Shown: piece after piece, positions 33,663-43,280 of the stretch
How the letters are laid out: every line of letters begins with the position of its first letter
How positions within the stretch are numbered: position 1 is the first letter of the stretch
Source: Bacillota bacterium
GTDB lineage: Bacteria; Bacillota; Clostridia; Acetivibrionales; DSM-1351
DNA: 64,000 nt
Assembly (NCBI GenBank): GCA_023460955.1
Contig: JAEWOH010000056.1
Span: forward strand, 1-64,000
Direction: 5' to 3'
The notes under the pieces: model-generated
Told to the model about the DNA's origin: nothing
Seen by the model: the letters and a program-made list of their open reading frames with translations, nothing else
Database searches by the model: none
Program-made: the position numbers and the translations under genes

Positions 33663-34422
33663 TGCTATCAGCCTCCCCTTCCAATACAGCCAGGCTGTCA
33701 ATAATTTTCTCAAAGAACTGACTTCGTGTACCGTCCCTTAGTTGTTCAAAGCAAATCTGTCCGTCTTTGATAAAAACTATTCTTTTGCAATAACTTGCGG
33801 CATAGGGATCATGTGTCACCATGAGGATTGTTGCCTTCTCCTCCACGTTTATCTTTTCAAAGCAGCCCATTACAGCTTTTGCTGACTTGGAGTCAATATT
33901 TCCTGTAGGTTCATCTGCAAATATTACTGCCGGTTTATTGACAAGTGCCCTTGCGACCGCAGCTCTTTGCTGCTGTCCTCCAGAAACATTATAGGGATGC
34001 TTGTCGGCAGCCTTCTCAATGTCAAACAACCTGATATATCTGTTTATCTTATCTTCAATAAAAGACATGGGTTTTTTATCAAGGATAAGTGGCAGCATGA
34101 TATTCTCCCGTAGAGTCAGGCTATCCAGCAGATTGAATTCCTGAAATACAAAGCCCATTCTCCGCCTTCTAAAAAGTGCCAATTCCTCTGACTTCATCGA
34201 AAACAAGTCCTGATTTTCAATTGTTATGCTGCCACCGGTAGGAGCATCTATGCCGCTGATCATGTTCAATAAGGTGGTTTTCCCACTTCCCGAAGGTCCC
34301 ATAACCCCAAGGAATTCTCCTTCATGTATTGAAAGCTCGATTCCATTTAGTGCATTGGTGCTCTGCTTGTTTTTTTGACCATAATAGGTCTTGATAAGAT
34401 TTTTAACTTCTATTAATGCCAT
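33652..34422 (-). CDS. ABC transporter ATP-binding protein, BceA type
   Basis: 256 residues from the ATG at 34422 (GGAGGG upstream). Walker A GPSGSGKTT, Q-loop FVFQEFNLLDSLTLREN, signature NVSGGQQQRAAVARAL and Walker B VIFADEPTGNID are intact and typical of the MacB/LolD/Bce clade. Partner of the permease it overlaps. The 120 bases before it carry a possible response-regulator operator, so it is probably the regulated transcript of the module. Confidence 0.92.
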   Translation of the reverse strand: MALIEVKNLIKTYYGQKNKQSTNALNGIELSIHEGEFLGVMGPSGSGKTTLLNMISGIDAPTGGSITIENQDLFSMKSEELALFRRRRMGFVFQEFNLLDSLTLRENIMLPLILDKKPMSFIEDKINRYIRLFDIEKAADKHPYNVSGGQQQRAAVARALVNKPAVIFADEPTGNIDSKSAKAVMGCFEKINVEEKATILMVTHDPYAASYCKRIVFIKDGQICFEQLRDGTRSQFFEKIIDSLAVLEGEADSNDI

Positions 34423-34472
34423 TTCTATTCCCTCCGTTTGATTCCCTTTAATCAAATTATAAATTGACGGAG

Positions 34473-34509
34473 AATATATAAGTATTCATATGGCTTTCAG
34501 TAAGCTTAC
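34473..34509 (-). promoter_or_regulatory. candidate regulator-dependent promoter of the ABC pair
   Basis: A perfect palindrome GTAAGCTTAC lies at 34500-34509 and, 21 bases downstream on the minus strand, a -10-like TATATT (34473-34478). There is no good -35, as expected for an activator-dependent promoter. Bce-type response regulators bind inverted repeats just upstream of the transporter genes, so this is the best candidate. Confidence 0.4.
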
Positions 34510-34543
34510 ATTTTTGAAAGAATAACCCTTCATATTAATAAAA

Positions 34544-35647
34544 TTAATCACCTAGTAAGGACTTGTTTTTATGGTATATAACCGAAACGCGGGTACCAAC
34601 ACCCGGCTCTGATTCTATAATAACCTCATGTCCAAGACCATTAGATATAAGCTTTACTATGTATAAGCCTATGCCGGTGGCATTTTTCATTTTTCTACCG
34701 TTTTCCCCGGTGAAAAAGGGGTCCATTATTTTCTGTAAATCCTGAGCCGGAATCCCTATGCCGTAATCCTGAATACTTAAAACTGTACTGTTTTCGTTTA
34801 TATTAATTCCAAAATCAATAACATTCATCTTTTTTGAAGTATCGGAGTTTTCAACAAAAGCAATATTTATATCATCTTCTGGAGACTTATTTGAATATTT
34901 TATTGCGTTGGATATTATTTGCTCCAGCATGACAGCGTTCCATTTTGAATCTGAAAGGACTTCTGCTTTTTGAACTTCGGTTGTAATAATATTTGGTTTT
35001 ACATTGTTGTAAATGAAGCTTCGCTTCTTGCTGTTGATTATACTTATTAATTCGGAATATAAATCCACAGTGACCGGCTTATAATCCTTATTAAACTCAT
35101 TTATTCTTAAATAATTCAGCAAGTTGTTGAGCATCTCCAGCTGTCTTTGATTTTCCTCGGAAATATCTTTTATTGTACTGCTCAAGCTGCACTCTTTTTC
35201 ACTATAGCAAGATATATCAGGTGTATTCTTAACAGCAAGATTAATTACTGTAACCGGTGTTTTCATAGCATGGATGAACTGAGAAATAAACCTTGAGAAG
35301 TCTAGATTCTTCTGCTTTTCTTCAAATAATTTGACATTGTAGTCTTTATAGATTTTAATCAGAGTTGAGTTTAGTTTTTTTATAATGTTGTTACCGGAGT
35401 AAATCTCGTCGGGCATATTGGTTTCCCCTATATCACACATATTTAATATTCTCCGATGTGATAAATACTCTAGAAATATATAAGGTCCGAAAACGAAGGC
35501 AGAAAGCACGCAGGGATAAATCCATTCTGTACTGTTAAGAGATAAATTGAAGAAAAGAGTTATTATTAAGGTATTAGAAAAGAACAGTAAAAATAACAAG
35601 AGCTTATCCTTTAGGAAGCTAAGGAAAATCCATATCTCGCGTTTCAT
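34544..35647 (-). CDS. BceS-type intramembrane-sensing histidine kinase
   Basis: 367 residues. Two N-terminal membrane segments (residues about 10-32 and 37-58) separated by a very short loop, so no own sensor domain: signals come from the transporter. Phospho-acceptor His in FISQFIHAMKTPVTVINL; N box NAVMLEQIISNAIKYS; G boxes IQDYGIGIPAQDL and GRKMKNATGIGLYIVKLI. Overlaps the regulator gene by 4 bases (ATGA type). Confidence 0.9.
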   Translation of the reverse strand: MKREIWIFLSFLKDKLLLFLLFFSNTLIITLFFNLSLNSTEWIYPCVLSAFVFGPYIFLEYLSHRRILNMCDIGETNMPDEIYSGNNIIKKLNSTLIKIYKDYNVKLFEEKQKNLDFSRFISQFIHAMKTPVTVINLAVKNTPDISCYSEKECSLSSTIKDISEENQRQLEMLNNLLNYLRINEFNKDYKPVTVDLYSELISIINSKKRSFIYNNVKPNIITTEVQKAEVLSDSKWNAVMLEQIISNAIKYSNKSPEDDINIAFVENSDTSKKMNVIDFGININENSTVLSIQDYGIGIPAQDLQKIMDPFFTGENGRKMKNATGIGLYIVKLISNGLGHEVIIESEPGVGTRVSVIYHKNKSLLGD

Positions 35648-36351
35648 AAGTCTCTTCCTTCCTTTTTTTTCGATAAAGCCTCGATATCAATAAAATAGCC
35701 GGTCCCCCTTTTAACTTTTATTGCATCTTTAATTCCCAACTCTTCAAGTCGGGCTTTTAGCCGGGTCATATTAACTGAGAGAGTATTTTCCTCAACAAAG
35801 GTTGTGTCGTCCCAAAGTTCCTCAAAAAGTTCCTCCCTCAGCACTATTTTACCAGGAGTATTCAGTAATTTTTTTATAAGCTTATATTCATTTTTTGTAA
35901 GCAGCACAAAATTATCTAGACGTCTTAAGGTGAACTTCTCGGTATCAAGCTCAAGTTCCCCTGCTTTTATAATTGTGCTGCTTACTGCCATATTACTTCG
36001 TCTTAGCAAAGCCCCCAACTTTGCAATAAGGAGCTCCAGTTCAAAGGGCTTTGTAATATAGTCATCAGCGCCGAACTCTATTCCCATGATCTGTTCGCTG
36101 CTGCTGTTTCTAGCAGATATAATAATAATTGGAGTATTGGAACTTCGTCTTATATGCCTCACAAAATAAAATCCGTCCAGATATGGTAGATTAATGTCCA
36201 AAAGCACAATATCCGGCGCAGATAATTCAAACTGCTTTTCAACATTTCTGAAATCAGTAACCTTATCAACCAAATAACCATACTGGGCCAGCTTATTAAC
36301 AATCAATTGTGAGAGCGCCAGATCATCCTCTACAAGAAATACCTTGGGCAT
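35644..36351 (-). CDS. OmpR-family response regulator, BceR type
   Basis: 235 residues. Receiver domain with acidic pocket (VEDDLALSQL), phosphorylated Asp in IVLLDINLPYLDGF and Lys in DYITKPFELELLIAKL; C-terminal winged helix (RRLDNFVLLTKNEYKLIKKLL...TTFVEENTLSVNMTRLKARL). Forms a two-component pair with the overlapping kinase and should switch the ABC genes downstream. Confidence 0.93.
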   Translation of the reverse strand: MPKVFLVEDDLALSQLIVNKLAQYGYLVDKVTDFRNVEKQFELSAPDIVLLDINLPYLDGFYFVRHIRRSSNTPIIIISARNSSSEQIMGIEFGADDYITKPFELELLIAKLGALLRRSNMAVSSTIIKAGELELDTEKFTLRRLDNFVLLTKNEYKLIKKLLNTPGKIVLREELFEELWDDTTFVEENTLSVNMTRLKARLEELGIKDAIKVKRGTGYFIDIEALSKKKEGRDL

Positions 36352-36406
36352 ACAAACACCTCATACATCTTTACTTACTTTATGCTGATATATTGAATTA
36401 CCAGGC

Positions 36407-39400
36407 CTACCTTGCATTCTTGACAGCCCAATTCTGTATAGCTTTTCCTAATGAATTACCTATTTGGACCTGATTATTATAATCCGCCAGCCATTCATAC
36501 TCTTCCGGGTTTGACATAAAGCCGCCCTCAATCAATACAGCCGGAGACTGGGTAACTGTACAAACCGAAAGGCTTTGCCACCTGTAGCCGCCATCTTTTC
36601 TTTGCAAATCTGTCACCAGGTTATCCTTCAGAAAAGCTGCGGCAGCTTTGGAGTTATCCTTGGAATACAGTACCAGTAAGCCGGTATGCTTTGTATAATC
36701 AGCGGTAACATCCATAGAATTATTGTGAATGGACACAGCAATATCAGGCTTTTCTTTTCTTATGAGGTTGGCCCTTTCAGTAAGACTTACTGTCTTATCA
36801 CCGGTTCTGGTCATTACTACATTAGCACCCAGGTTTTGTAGGTACTTTTTGGCGTTGAGCGTTATAGCAAGATTTATACTCTTCTCATACAATCCAAATC
36901 TTCCAAGCGGACCAATTGCGCCGGTTTCAGAACCTCCGTGCCCAGCATCCAGCAATACCTTCAAACCGGTTAAGGGCTTACTGCTGCTGCCTGTTAGCTT
37001 TGGTGCATTCTTCAGGGACAAAACCAGTGCTCCGTTTTTATATTGAGCATAATATCCAAAGTAATTATCAGGTTTCTTTAAATTAAAAGTATATTGTGCA
37101 ATGTCATCCACATACTTATATCCAATTGTATTGAATACAGCGGTCTCGGGAACTGAAGACACATTTTTAATACCATTCGTGTTATGTATATTCAAGGTTA
37201 TAACAGACGATGCTGCATCAATACTAAAGACAGCATTAACAGGCATTTTAAAAGTAATATCGGTATAGCTTCCATTATCCTTTATTGTTATACCTGTTAT
37301 CTTATTAGCGGGAAGCGCTTTATTATTTACAACCTTAACATACCGGCTGTCTGTCCAAACACCGCTTTTTAAAAGGTAATATCCATTTTGCTCTCCGACT
37401 ATATGGTCAACCCCACCGTTTATTAGAGGGGTAAGTCTTGAGTAATCAGTAGATGGCCCTGATCTAGAAACAGCTTCAGCCTCGGAAGTATTTATAACAG
37501 CATATTTACTATACTTTCCAGACTGGACACTTATTGTATTGTTTTGCTTGCTGGTTATTCTCTGACCATTGTAATCCATCACAAAAACAGGCTTTTGAAG
37601 AGAAATAACTTTTTCTGTTCCTTGAACTGATGGTAGAACAAAGGTACCCTTATATTTTGAAGGGGTAATTGCACCACCATTGCTGTCCATATTTTCAGTA
37701 CTGGTCAGATTTACCTTGTAATTACCCATTTCTACCCATACTTTTGCTCCCGATGGGGCTACACACGAAAAATCGATTTTCTGTCCTGTTTTCATTGTCA
37801 TAGATGATGTAGGTGAAAAATACCCCGGTCTGAATTCGGCCTTGTTCATCTGGTATGGAACAGAAGCTGCAGAAGCTTTTCTGGTTATCTTAAACAATGT
37901 TTCTTTATCCTTGTGCTTAAATACAAGATTGTTGTCACCAACCTGCAGCTCCTGGTATATTACAAAATAACCGTCCTTTGAAGTAGTTACCTGCCCACCG
38001 TTTAAATACAAGGGCTGGTCAGGATCACAACTTCCCATTAAACTTACCTTGGAAGCTGAGGTTTTGTAGCCGTTATCAGGAGCAGCAATAACAAGCTGAC
38101 GGTCTTCGGGCACAGTACCTCCTGCGCTTCTGCCGGCAACAAATATGCCTCTTAATTTTTCCTTGATTCCAAGAACGTTAGCCTTCAGGTTGGAATAGCC
38201 GTAGAATATACTTCCGCTTACTGCTTTGCTATCCCTGTTCATGGCTATCTGTTTCGGTAGCTGCAGTGGATCAAGCCATTCATTTGCCTGTGAAGCATCA
38301 TTTATCTTATAGGCAGCATGTCCGACATACAGTTTTACCTTGCTGCCATTACATACATTTTTCCACCAATCCAATAGAATTGAGTAATCTGCAACTTTAA
38401 AGCCTATATTCCAGTATAACTGTGGTGCAATATAATCTAAATAAGCTTCCTTTACCCACTTTTTGGTGTCGGCATAGTGATCGTAATAAGTTGAAATTCC
38501 ACCTTGAGTATCTGAACCTTCCGAGTTTTTATCCTTGTTAGACCAAATACCGAATGGACTTATACCAAACTGAACTTTAGGCTTAATGGCTTTTACTGTA
38601 TCATAGGTATTCTTTACAAGAGTATCTATATTGTTTCTTCGCCAATCTTCCTTGTTGGTATAACTGCCTTTATACTTTTGATAGGATTTATTGTCATCAA
38701 AATCTTTTCCTCCACACTCACCTTTTGAAGGATAGAAGTAATCGTCAAAATGAATTCCGTCAACATCATAGTTGTTAAGAATTTCAGCGACACCGTCAGT
38801 TATAAGTTTTATTGCAGCCGGGTTGCCCGGATCAAGGTAAAGCTTTCCGTTTCCTGCAGCCACAACTGTCTCAGGAATCTTTCTGGCAGGGTGGTCTGCC
38901 GATAAAATATTTATGCTCTTATCGGGTTTGGAGGTAGTACCCATTGATAGTCTCAAAGGATTAATCCATGCGTGTACCTGTATTCCTTTTTTATGACCCT
39001 TATCTACTATATATGCAAGCGGATCAAAAGCTTTGTCATTGGCCTTCCCCTGTTTACCTGTCAGATACTGTGACCATGGAAAAATAGAGGATTTATAAAG
39101 GGCATCTCCTGTAGGGCGAACCTGAAAAAATATCGTATTTAAACCCATATATGCAGCATTTTCAACAATCTCATCAAGTTCTTTCATCTGCACTTCTGCT
39201 GACAGCCCGGGCTTTGACGGAAAGTCTATATTACCTACTGACGCAATCCATACTCCGCGCATATCTTCAACAGCGGAAGCCTGATCGGATATTCCCTGTG
39301 CATTTATCAAGTTCCCCCCGTTTTCCTGATCAGTGAAAACCTTGTTTCCCACAACAGGAAAAAGCAACAAAATAGCTAGTAAAAGACAGATTACTCCCGT

Positions 39401-39412
39401 TTTTTTCCTCAT
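36407..39412 (-). CDS. GHL10/DUF187 hydrolase fused to N-acetylmuramoyl-L-alanine amidase
   Basis: 1001 residues from the ATG at 39412 (GTGGGGGT upstream); the frame to 39442 is not needed. Signal peptide (MRKKTGVICLLLAILLLFPVVG). Residues 50-430: glycosyl-hydrolase-like GHL10 (DUF187) TIM barrel (RGVWIASVGNIDFPS, GLNTIFFQVRPTGDALY, VDGIHFDDYFYP, IAPQLYWNIGF). A beta-rich middle (about 440-790) includes an SH3-like and an AMIN-like part. Residues 805-1001: Amidase_3 with zinc site in LLDAGHGGSETGAIG, Glu in GLYEKSINL, SIHNNS and catalytic Glu in AVLIEGGFMSNPEE. It probably remodels peptidoglycan outside the cell. Confidence 0.9.
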   Translation of the reverse strand: MRKKTGVICLLLAILLLFPVVGNKVFTDQENGGNLINAQGISDQASAVEDMRGVWIASVGNIDFPSKPGLSAEVQMKELDEIVENAAYMGLNTIFFQVRPTGDALYKSSIFPWSQYLTGKQGKANDKAFDPLAYIVDKGHKKGIQVHAWINPLRLSMGTTSKPDKSINILSADHPARKIPETVVAAGNGKLYLDPGNPAAIKLITDGVAEILNNYDVDGIHFDDYFYPSKGECGGKDFDDNKSYQKYKGSYTNKEDWRRNNIDTLVKNTYDTVKAIKPKVQFGISPFGIWSNKDKNSEGSDTQGGISTYYDHYADTKKWVKEAYLDYIAPQLYWNIGFKVADYSILLDWWKNVCNGSKVKLYVGHAAYKINDASQANEWLDPLQLPKQIAMNRDSKAVSGSIFYGYSNLKANVLGIKEKLRGIFVAGRSAGGTVPEDRQLVIAAPDNGYKTSASKVSLMGSCDPDQPLYLNGGQVTTSKDGYFVIYQELQVGDNNLVFKHKDKETLFKITRKASAASVPYQMNKAEFRPGYFSPTSSMTMKTGQKIDFSCVAPSGAKVWVEMGNYKVNLTSTENMDSNGGAITPSKYKGTFVLPSVQGTEKVISLQKPVFVMDYNGQRITSKQNNTISVQSGKYSKYAVINTSEAEAVSRSGPSTDYSRLTPLINGGVDHIVGEQNGYYLLKSGVWTDSRYVKVVNNKALPANKITGITIKDNGSYTDITFKMPVNAVFSIDAASSVITLNIHNTNGIKNVSSVPETAVFNTIGYKYVDDIAQYTFNLKKPDNYFGYYAQYKNGALVLSLKNAPKLTGSSSKPLTGLKVLLDAGHGGSETGAIGPLGRFGLYEKSINLAITLNAKKYLQNLGANVVMTRTGDKTVSLTERANLIRKEKPDIAVSIHNNSMDVTADYTKHTGLLVLYSKDNSKAAAAFLKDNLVTDLQRKDGGYRWQSLSVCTVTQSPAVLIEGGFMSNPEEYEWLADYNNQVQIGNSLGKAIQNWAVKNAR

Positions 39413-39560
39413 TATTACCCCCACATAAAATAAATTCAACATTTTCAGTAAAAATTATCTAAATATATTACTTACTATAAATATAAAACATTCGACCTTA
39501 TCTCTCAATAAATATCAGCATTTTTAATAATTTCTTAATATATGGAAGGAAAAGCTCCAC

Positions 39561-39596
39561 AAAAAAACAGCAACCGGTCAAGTGGCCGAATGCTGT
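39561..39596 (-). terminator. terminator after the HD-domain gene
   Basis: On the minus strand ACAGCATTCGGCCACTTG pairs with the following GACCGGTTGCTGT (39567-39596), then TTTTTTT. Confidence 0.8.
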
Positions 39597-39637
39597 CCAA
39601 TTTTAGATTTACATCAATATTTTAACTTGTATATGAA

Positions 39638-40216
39638 TTATTTGAACAATTCCTCTAAATTGCATTTTATTTTCTCTTCAAAGTAATTTTTATTCTTAAG
39701 ATATTCAGTCCATTTAGGAATTGTCAGTTCATTAAACCCTCTTCTCATGACGACTTCCACAAGCCTTTTTTCCATTGCGCATGGACCTGAAGGATATGAC
39801 ATTGCGTCACAGAGCTGAATCAGTTTATCATAATCATCATATTCAACTGTATTTATGTAGTTCTGAAGAAAGCTTGCTTCTTCAGACGAGCAATCATTTT
39901 GTCCATTATAGCTGCGGATATCTTTGTATGGAAATGAATGAGTCAGACATATCCTGGCACTATCGGTATAACCCTTCTCAAGCATAAAATTATAACCATT
40001 GATAGTATGTTTTAAATCACTAACACCAAACCTTCGCCCGATATCATGCAAAAGTCCAAATACATAGGCTTTTTGTTCATCCATACCCGGACAGTTTCCT
40101 GCTATGATATTTGCACATAGTGCCGCAACCTTATTGTGCTCCACCCATTCACCGGGATTCATTTCTGCAGCTTCCTTGAGTAATATTTCGGCTTCCTCAA
40201 TTGTTGGATATCCCAT
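39638..40216 (-). CDS. HD-domain phosphohydrolase-like protein
   Basis: 192 residues. Metal-binding HD motif in EHNKVAALCANIIAG and YVFGLLHDIGRRFG, with a later His/Asp pair (ICLTHSFP, LIQLCDAMSYP). Family members hydrolyse nucleotides or phosphoesters; the substrate is not evident. Single gene with a strong terminator and AGGGAAAG before the ATG. Confidence 0.85.
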   Translation of the reverse strand: MGYPTIEEAEILLKEAAEMNPGEWVEHNKVAALCANIIAGNCPGMDEQKAYVFGLLHDIGRRFGVSDLKHTINGYNFMLEKGYTDSARICLTHSFPYKDIRSYNGQNDCSSEEASFLQNYINTVEYDDYDKLIQLCDAMSYPSGPCAMEKRLVEVVMRRGFNELTIPKWTEYLKNKNYFEEKIKCNLEELFK

Positions 40217-40323
40217 AACTTTCCCTCCATATTTTACTTAATAAAACTGACCTTATTAAACTAATTTGAATACGAGATTCCCTTTATAGATACGGCATTA
40301 AGCATCACATCAAAATATTATGC

Positions 40324-40364
40324 AAAACAGCCTCCAAATTCATTAAGAATCCGGAAGCTGTTTT
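40324..40364 (-). terminator. terminator after fba
   Basis: On the minus strand AAACAGCTTCC pairs with GGAGGCTGTTT (one bulge) followed by TTTTG; located about 40 bases after the fba stop. Confidence 0.75.
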
Positions 40365-40404
40365 ATATAGGTATAATTAGTTTCTGTTATTAAATTTCTG
40401 GTTA

Positions 40405-41340
40405 TTAAGCCTTGCCGTTGCAGCCGAGAACGTTAACGATCTTGCTCTTAACCATATCCTTTATAGCTTCTCTAGCTGGCTTCAGGTATTGTCTTGGGTC
40501 GAAGTGACTTGGATTTTCAGCAAAGTACTTTCTGATAGAACCAGTCATAGCAAGTCTTAAGTCTGAGTCAATGTTGATCTTACAAACAGCCATTGAAGCA
40601 GCCTTTCTGAGCATATCTTCAGGAATACCTATAGCATCAGGCATTTTTCCGCCGTTATTGTTTATCATTTCAACATATTCAGGAATAACTGAGGATGCAC
40701 CGTGAAGAACTATTGGGAAGTTAGGAAGTCTCTTTTCAACTTCTTCCAATATATCAAATCTGAGCTGTGGCTTTTGTCCAGGCTTGAATTTGAAAGCACC
40801 ATGGCTTGTTCCGATAGCTATTGCCAAGGAGTCAACGCCGGTCTTTGTAACGAATTCTTCAACTTCTTCAGGTCTTGTGTATGCAGCGTCTGCATCTGAT
40901 ACGTTAACAGCATCTTCAATACCTGCAAGTCTTCCTAATTCACCTTCAACAACTACTCCTCTTGCATGAGCATATTCAACAACCTTTTTGGTCAATTCAA
41001 TATTTTCTTCGAAGGAATGGTGTGAACCGTCGATCATAACCGATGTAAAACCACCGTCGATACATGACTTACAAAGTTCAAAAGTATCACCGTGGTCAAG
41101 ATGTAAACAGATTGGAAGATTAGTTTCTATAATAGCCGCTTCAACCAACTTCATAAGGTAAGTATGGTTAGCGTACTTTCTAGCACCTGCTGAAACCTGA
41201 AGAATAAGTGGAGCGTTTACTTCCTTTGCTGCTTCAGTTATACCCTGAACTATCTCCATGTTATTAACATTGAAAGCACCTATTGCGTATCCGCCTTCAT
41301 AAGCTTTCTTAAACATTTCTGTAGAAGTTACTAATGCCAT
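40405..41340 (-). CDS. fba: class II fructose-bisphosphate aldolase
   Basis: 311 residues. Cleaves fructose 1,6-bisphosphate in glycolysis, zinc-dependent. Zinc and substrate residues appear in ICLHLDHGDTFELCKSC, VVVEGELGRLAG, AIAIGTSHGAFKF and PIVLHGASSV. AAAGGAG precedes the ATG. Codon choice is strongly biased (highly expressed). It is divergent from pfp across a 600-base gap, so two consecutive glycolytic steps sit back to back. Confidence 0.96.
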   Translation of the reverse strand: MALVTSTEMFKKAYEGGYAIGAFNVNNMEIVQGITEAAKEVNAPLILQVSAGARKYANHTYLMKLVEAAIIETNLPICLHLDHGDTFELCKSCIDGGFTSVMIDGSHHSFEENIELTKKVVEYAHARGVVVEGELGRLAGIEDAVNVSDADAAYTRPEEVEEFVTKTGVDSLAIAIGTSHGAFKFKPGQKPQLRFDILEEVEKRLPNFPIVLHGASSVIPEYVEMINNNGGKMPDAIGIPEDMLRKAASMAVCKINIDSDLRLAMTGSIRKYFAENPSHFDPRQYLKPAREAIKDMVKSKIVNVLGCNGKA

Positions 41341-41944
41341 CTAAATGCACTCCTTTTAAATTTTATTTTACCTGAAACCCAATGTTTTTTAATAAAAACT
41401 GAATTCCATTTATAATAATTATTATTTAACAAAATTATTCTCTTGATAAATAATAAGGTAATTCTAGAACCCATCGTTACTATTTTATGAAAAATTTTGC
41501 TTAAAATCAAGGGAATTTCTGATATTTTTTTGTCAATCACACTATTTTGAATGGTATCAGCATTATTTTCTGTTCCATTAATAAAATTAATCCATTGTTT
41601 ATTGTATGTAATTTTATCCATTTACAGTATATGCAGCTATTTATATATACATTTGTTATTTTTGTTTCAGGTTATAACATAACTCTTTATATGTTCAAGT
41701 AATAAAATTTAATAAAAATTCCCTATATAGTTAATAATGATATCGAACAAATAAAACAGACCTAAAGCAAATAACCATAAAATTAATTTCTGCAAGAATT
41801 AAATATGTATAATTGCATTTTAATTTTCAATATGCTATATTTTAATGTGATTGCGTATTGTAATATCAACCTTTAAAAGAAAGGCTTGGTAAAAGCAGCG
41901 TACATTTTATACTAATTAATATAAATTATCAGGAGGTATATACA
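41341..41944. other. fba-pfp divergent intergenic region
   Basis: About 600 AT-rich bases between two strongly expressed divergent genes. It must hold both promoters; a plausible pfp -10 (TATATT, about 41831) lies about 110 bases upstream of the pfp start, but no clear -35 pair was fixed. A 96-codon minus-strand ORF overlapping the fba start is judged spurious. The long untranslated leaders are unexplained. Confidence 0.4.
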
Positions 41945-43192
41945 ATGACAGTTTTAAAGGGTGCCGCTATTTTCGGACAGTCAGGTGGACCAACTTCAGT
42001 TATTAATGCAAGTGCCTGCGGTGTATTTCAGGAAGCATTAAAGCAGGAAGCTATAACAGCTGTATATGGTGCAGCTCACGGTATCAAGGGTATTCTTGAT
42101 GAAAAATTCTATGATATGAGCCAGGAAGATGCTTATGAGCTCGAATTATTAAAAACTACTCCTTCATCCGCTCTCGGATCAGTTCGTTACAAGCTTAAAT
42201 CTGCTGAGGAAGATGATACAGATTACAAGAGACTTGTTGAAGTTTTCAAAAAATATGACATAAGATACTTCTTCTATAATGGCGGTAACGATTCAATGGA
42301 TACTTGCAACAAGGTAAGCAAGTATATGCAGAAGGTTGGTTACGAGTGCAGAGTTATGGGTGTTCCAAAGACGATAGATAATGATTTGTATGGAACAGAC
42401 CACTGCCCTGGTTTCTCAAGTGCTGCTAAATACATCGCTACTTCAACTATGGAAGTTTACCACGATGCAAGAGTTTATAACACAGGTATGATTACAATAC
42501 TTGAAATAATGGGAAGAAACGCAGGCTGGCTCACAGCTTCCAGTGCATTAGCTACTTACAAGGGTGCAGGTCCTGATTTGATATACTTACCTGAAGTTGA
42601 CTTTGATATGGATCAATTCCTTGCAGACTGTACTGCAATTTACAAGAAGAATGGTAACTGTATAGTTGCTGTTTCAGAAGGTATAAAGGACAAGAACGGC
42701 AAATATATTTCAGAATACGGTTCAGACCTTGCTCAGCAGAAGGATTCCTTCGGACATGCTCAATTAGGCGGTCTGGCTGCTACTTTGGCTGCTATAGTTA
42801 AAGAAAAAACCGGTGCAAAGGTTCGTGGAATAGAATTCAGTCTTCTCCAGAGATGTGCTGCTCACTGTGCTTCCTTGAACGATGTTAATGAATCCTATAT
42901 GTCAGGTCAGATGGCTGTAAGATATGCAGTTGAAGGTATGACTGACAAGATGGTTGGCTTCAAGAGAGCTGAAGGCAAGGAATACAAGTGTGAAATTCAG
43001 CTGCTTAACCTTAGTGACGTTGCTAACACTGAAAAGAAGATTCCAAGAGAGTGGATCAACGAAGCAGGAAACGGCTTAAAGCAAGAGTTTATCGACTATG
43101 CTCTGCCATTAATTCAAGGTGAATCAACTCCTCCTAAGGAAGATGGTCTCCCAAGATTTGCTAAACTCAAGAAGGTTTGGGCAACTAAGTAA
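41945..43192 (+). CDS. pfp: pyrophosphate-dependent 6-phosphofructokinase
   Basis: 415 residues. Phosphorylates fructose 6-phosphate with PPi, saving ATP in glycolysis, as known for cellulolytic clostridia. Phosphate loop GAAIFGQSGGPTSVINASACG; the active-site segment is YNGGNDSMDTCNKV, in the position where ATP enzymes have GGDGS; then VPKTIDNDLYGTDHCPGF and MGRNAGWLTAS. The Asp in the second glycine position region and KTIDND are the marks of PPi use. AGGAGG precedes the ATG. Strong codon bias suggests high expression. Confidence 0.93.
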   Translation: MTVLKGAAIFGQSGGPTSVINASACGVFQEALKQEAITAVYGAAHGIKGILDEKFYDMSQEDAYELELLKTTPSSALGSVRYKLKSAEEDDTDYKRLVEVFKKYDIRYFFYNGGNDSMDTCNKVSKYMQKVGYECRVMGVPKTIDNDLYGTDHCPGFSSAAKYIATSTMEVYHDARVYNTGMITILEIMGRNAGWLTASSALATYKGAGPDLIYLPEVDFDMDQFLADCTAIYKKNGNCIVAVSEGIKDKNGKYISEYGSDLAQQKDSFGHAQLGGLAATLAAIVKEKTGAKVRGIEFSLLQRCAAHCASLNDVNESYMSGQMAVRYAVEGMTDKMVGFKRAEGKEYKCEIQLLNLSDVANTEKKIPREWINEAGNGLKQEFIDYALPLIQGESTPPKEDGLPRFAKLKKVWATK

Positions 43193-43210
43193 TTAGCTAA
43201 TAACTTACTG

Positions 43211-43256
43211 AAAAAGCCCCGATAAATATCTGGAAATGATATTTATCGGGGCTTTT
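43211..43256. terminator. pfp terminator
   Basis: AAAAAGCCCCGATAAATATC (43211-43230) pairs almost perfectly with GATATTTATCGGGGCTTTTT (43238-43257). One of the strongest hairpins in the window; serves pfp and the convergent methyltransferase gene. Confidence 0.93.
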
Positions 43257-43280
43257 TGTTATTAAAGCTCGCCTTGGTAT

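Noticed and set aside
41331..41621. 96-codon minus-strand ORF next to fba
   Set aside because: Overlaps the fba start, is low in complexity and has no ribosome site; AT-rich chance frame.
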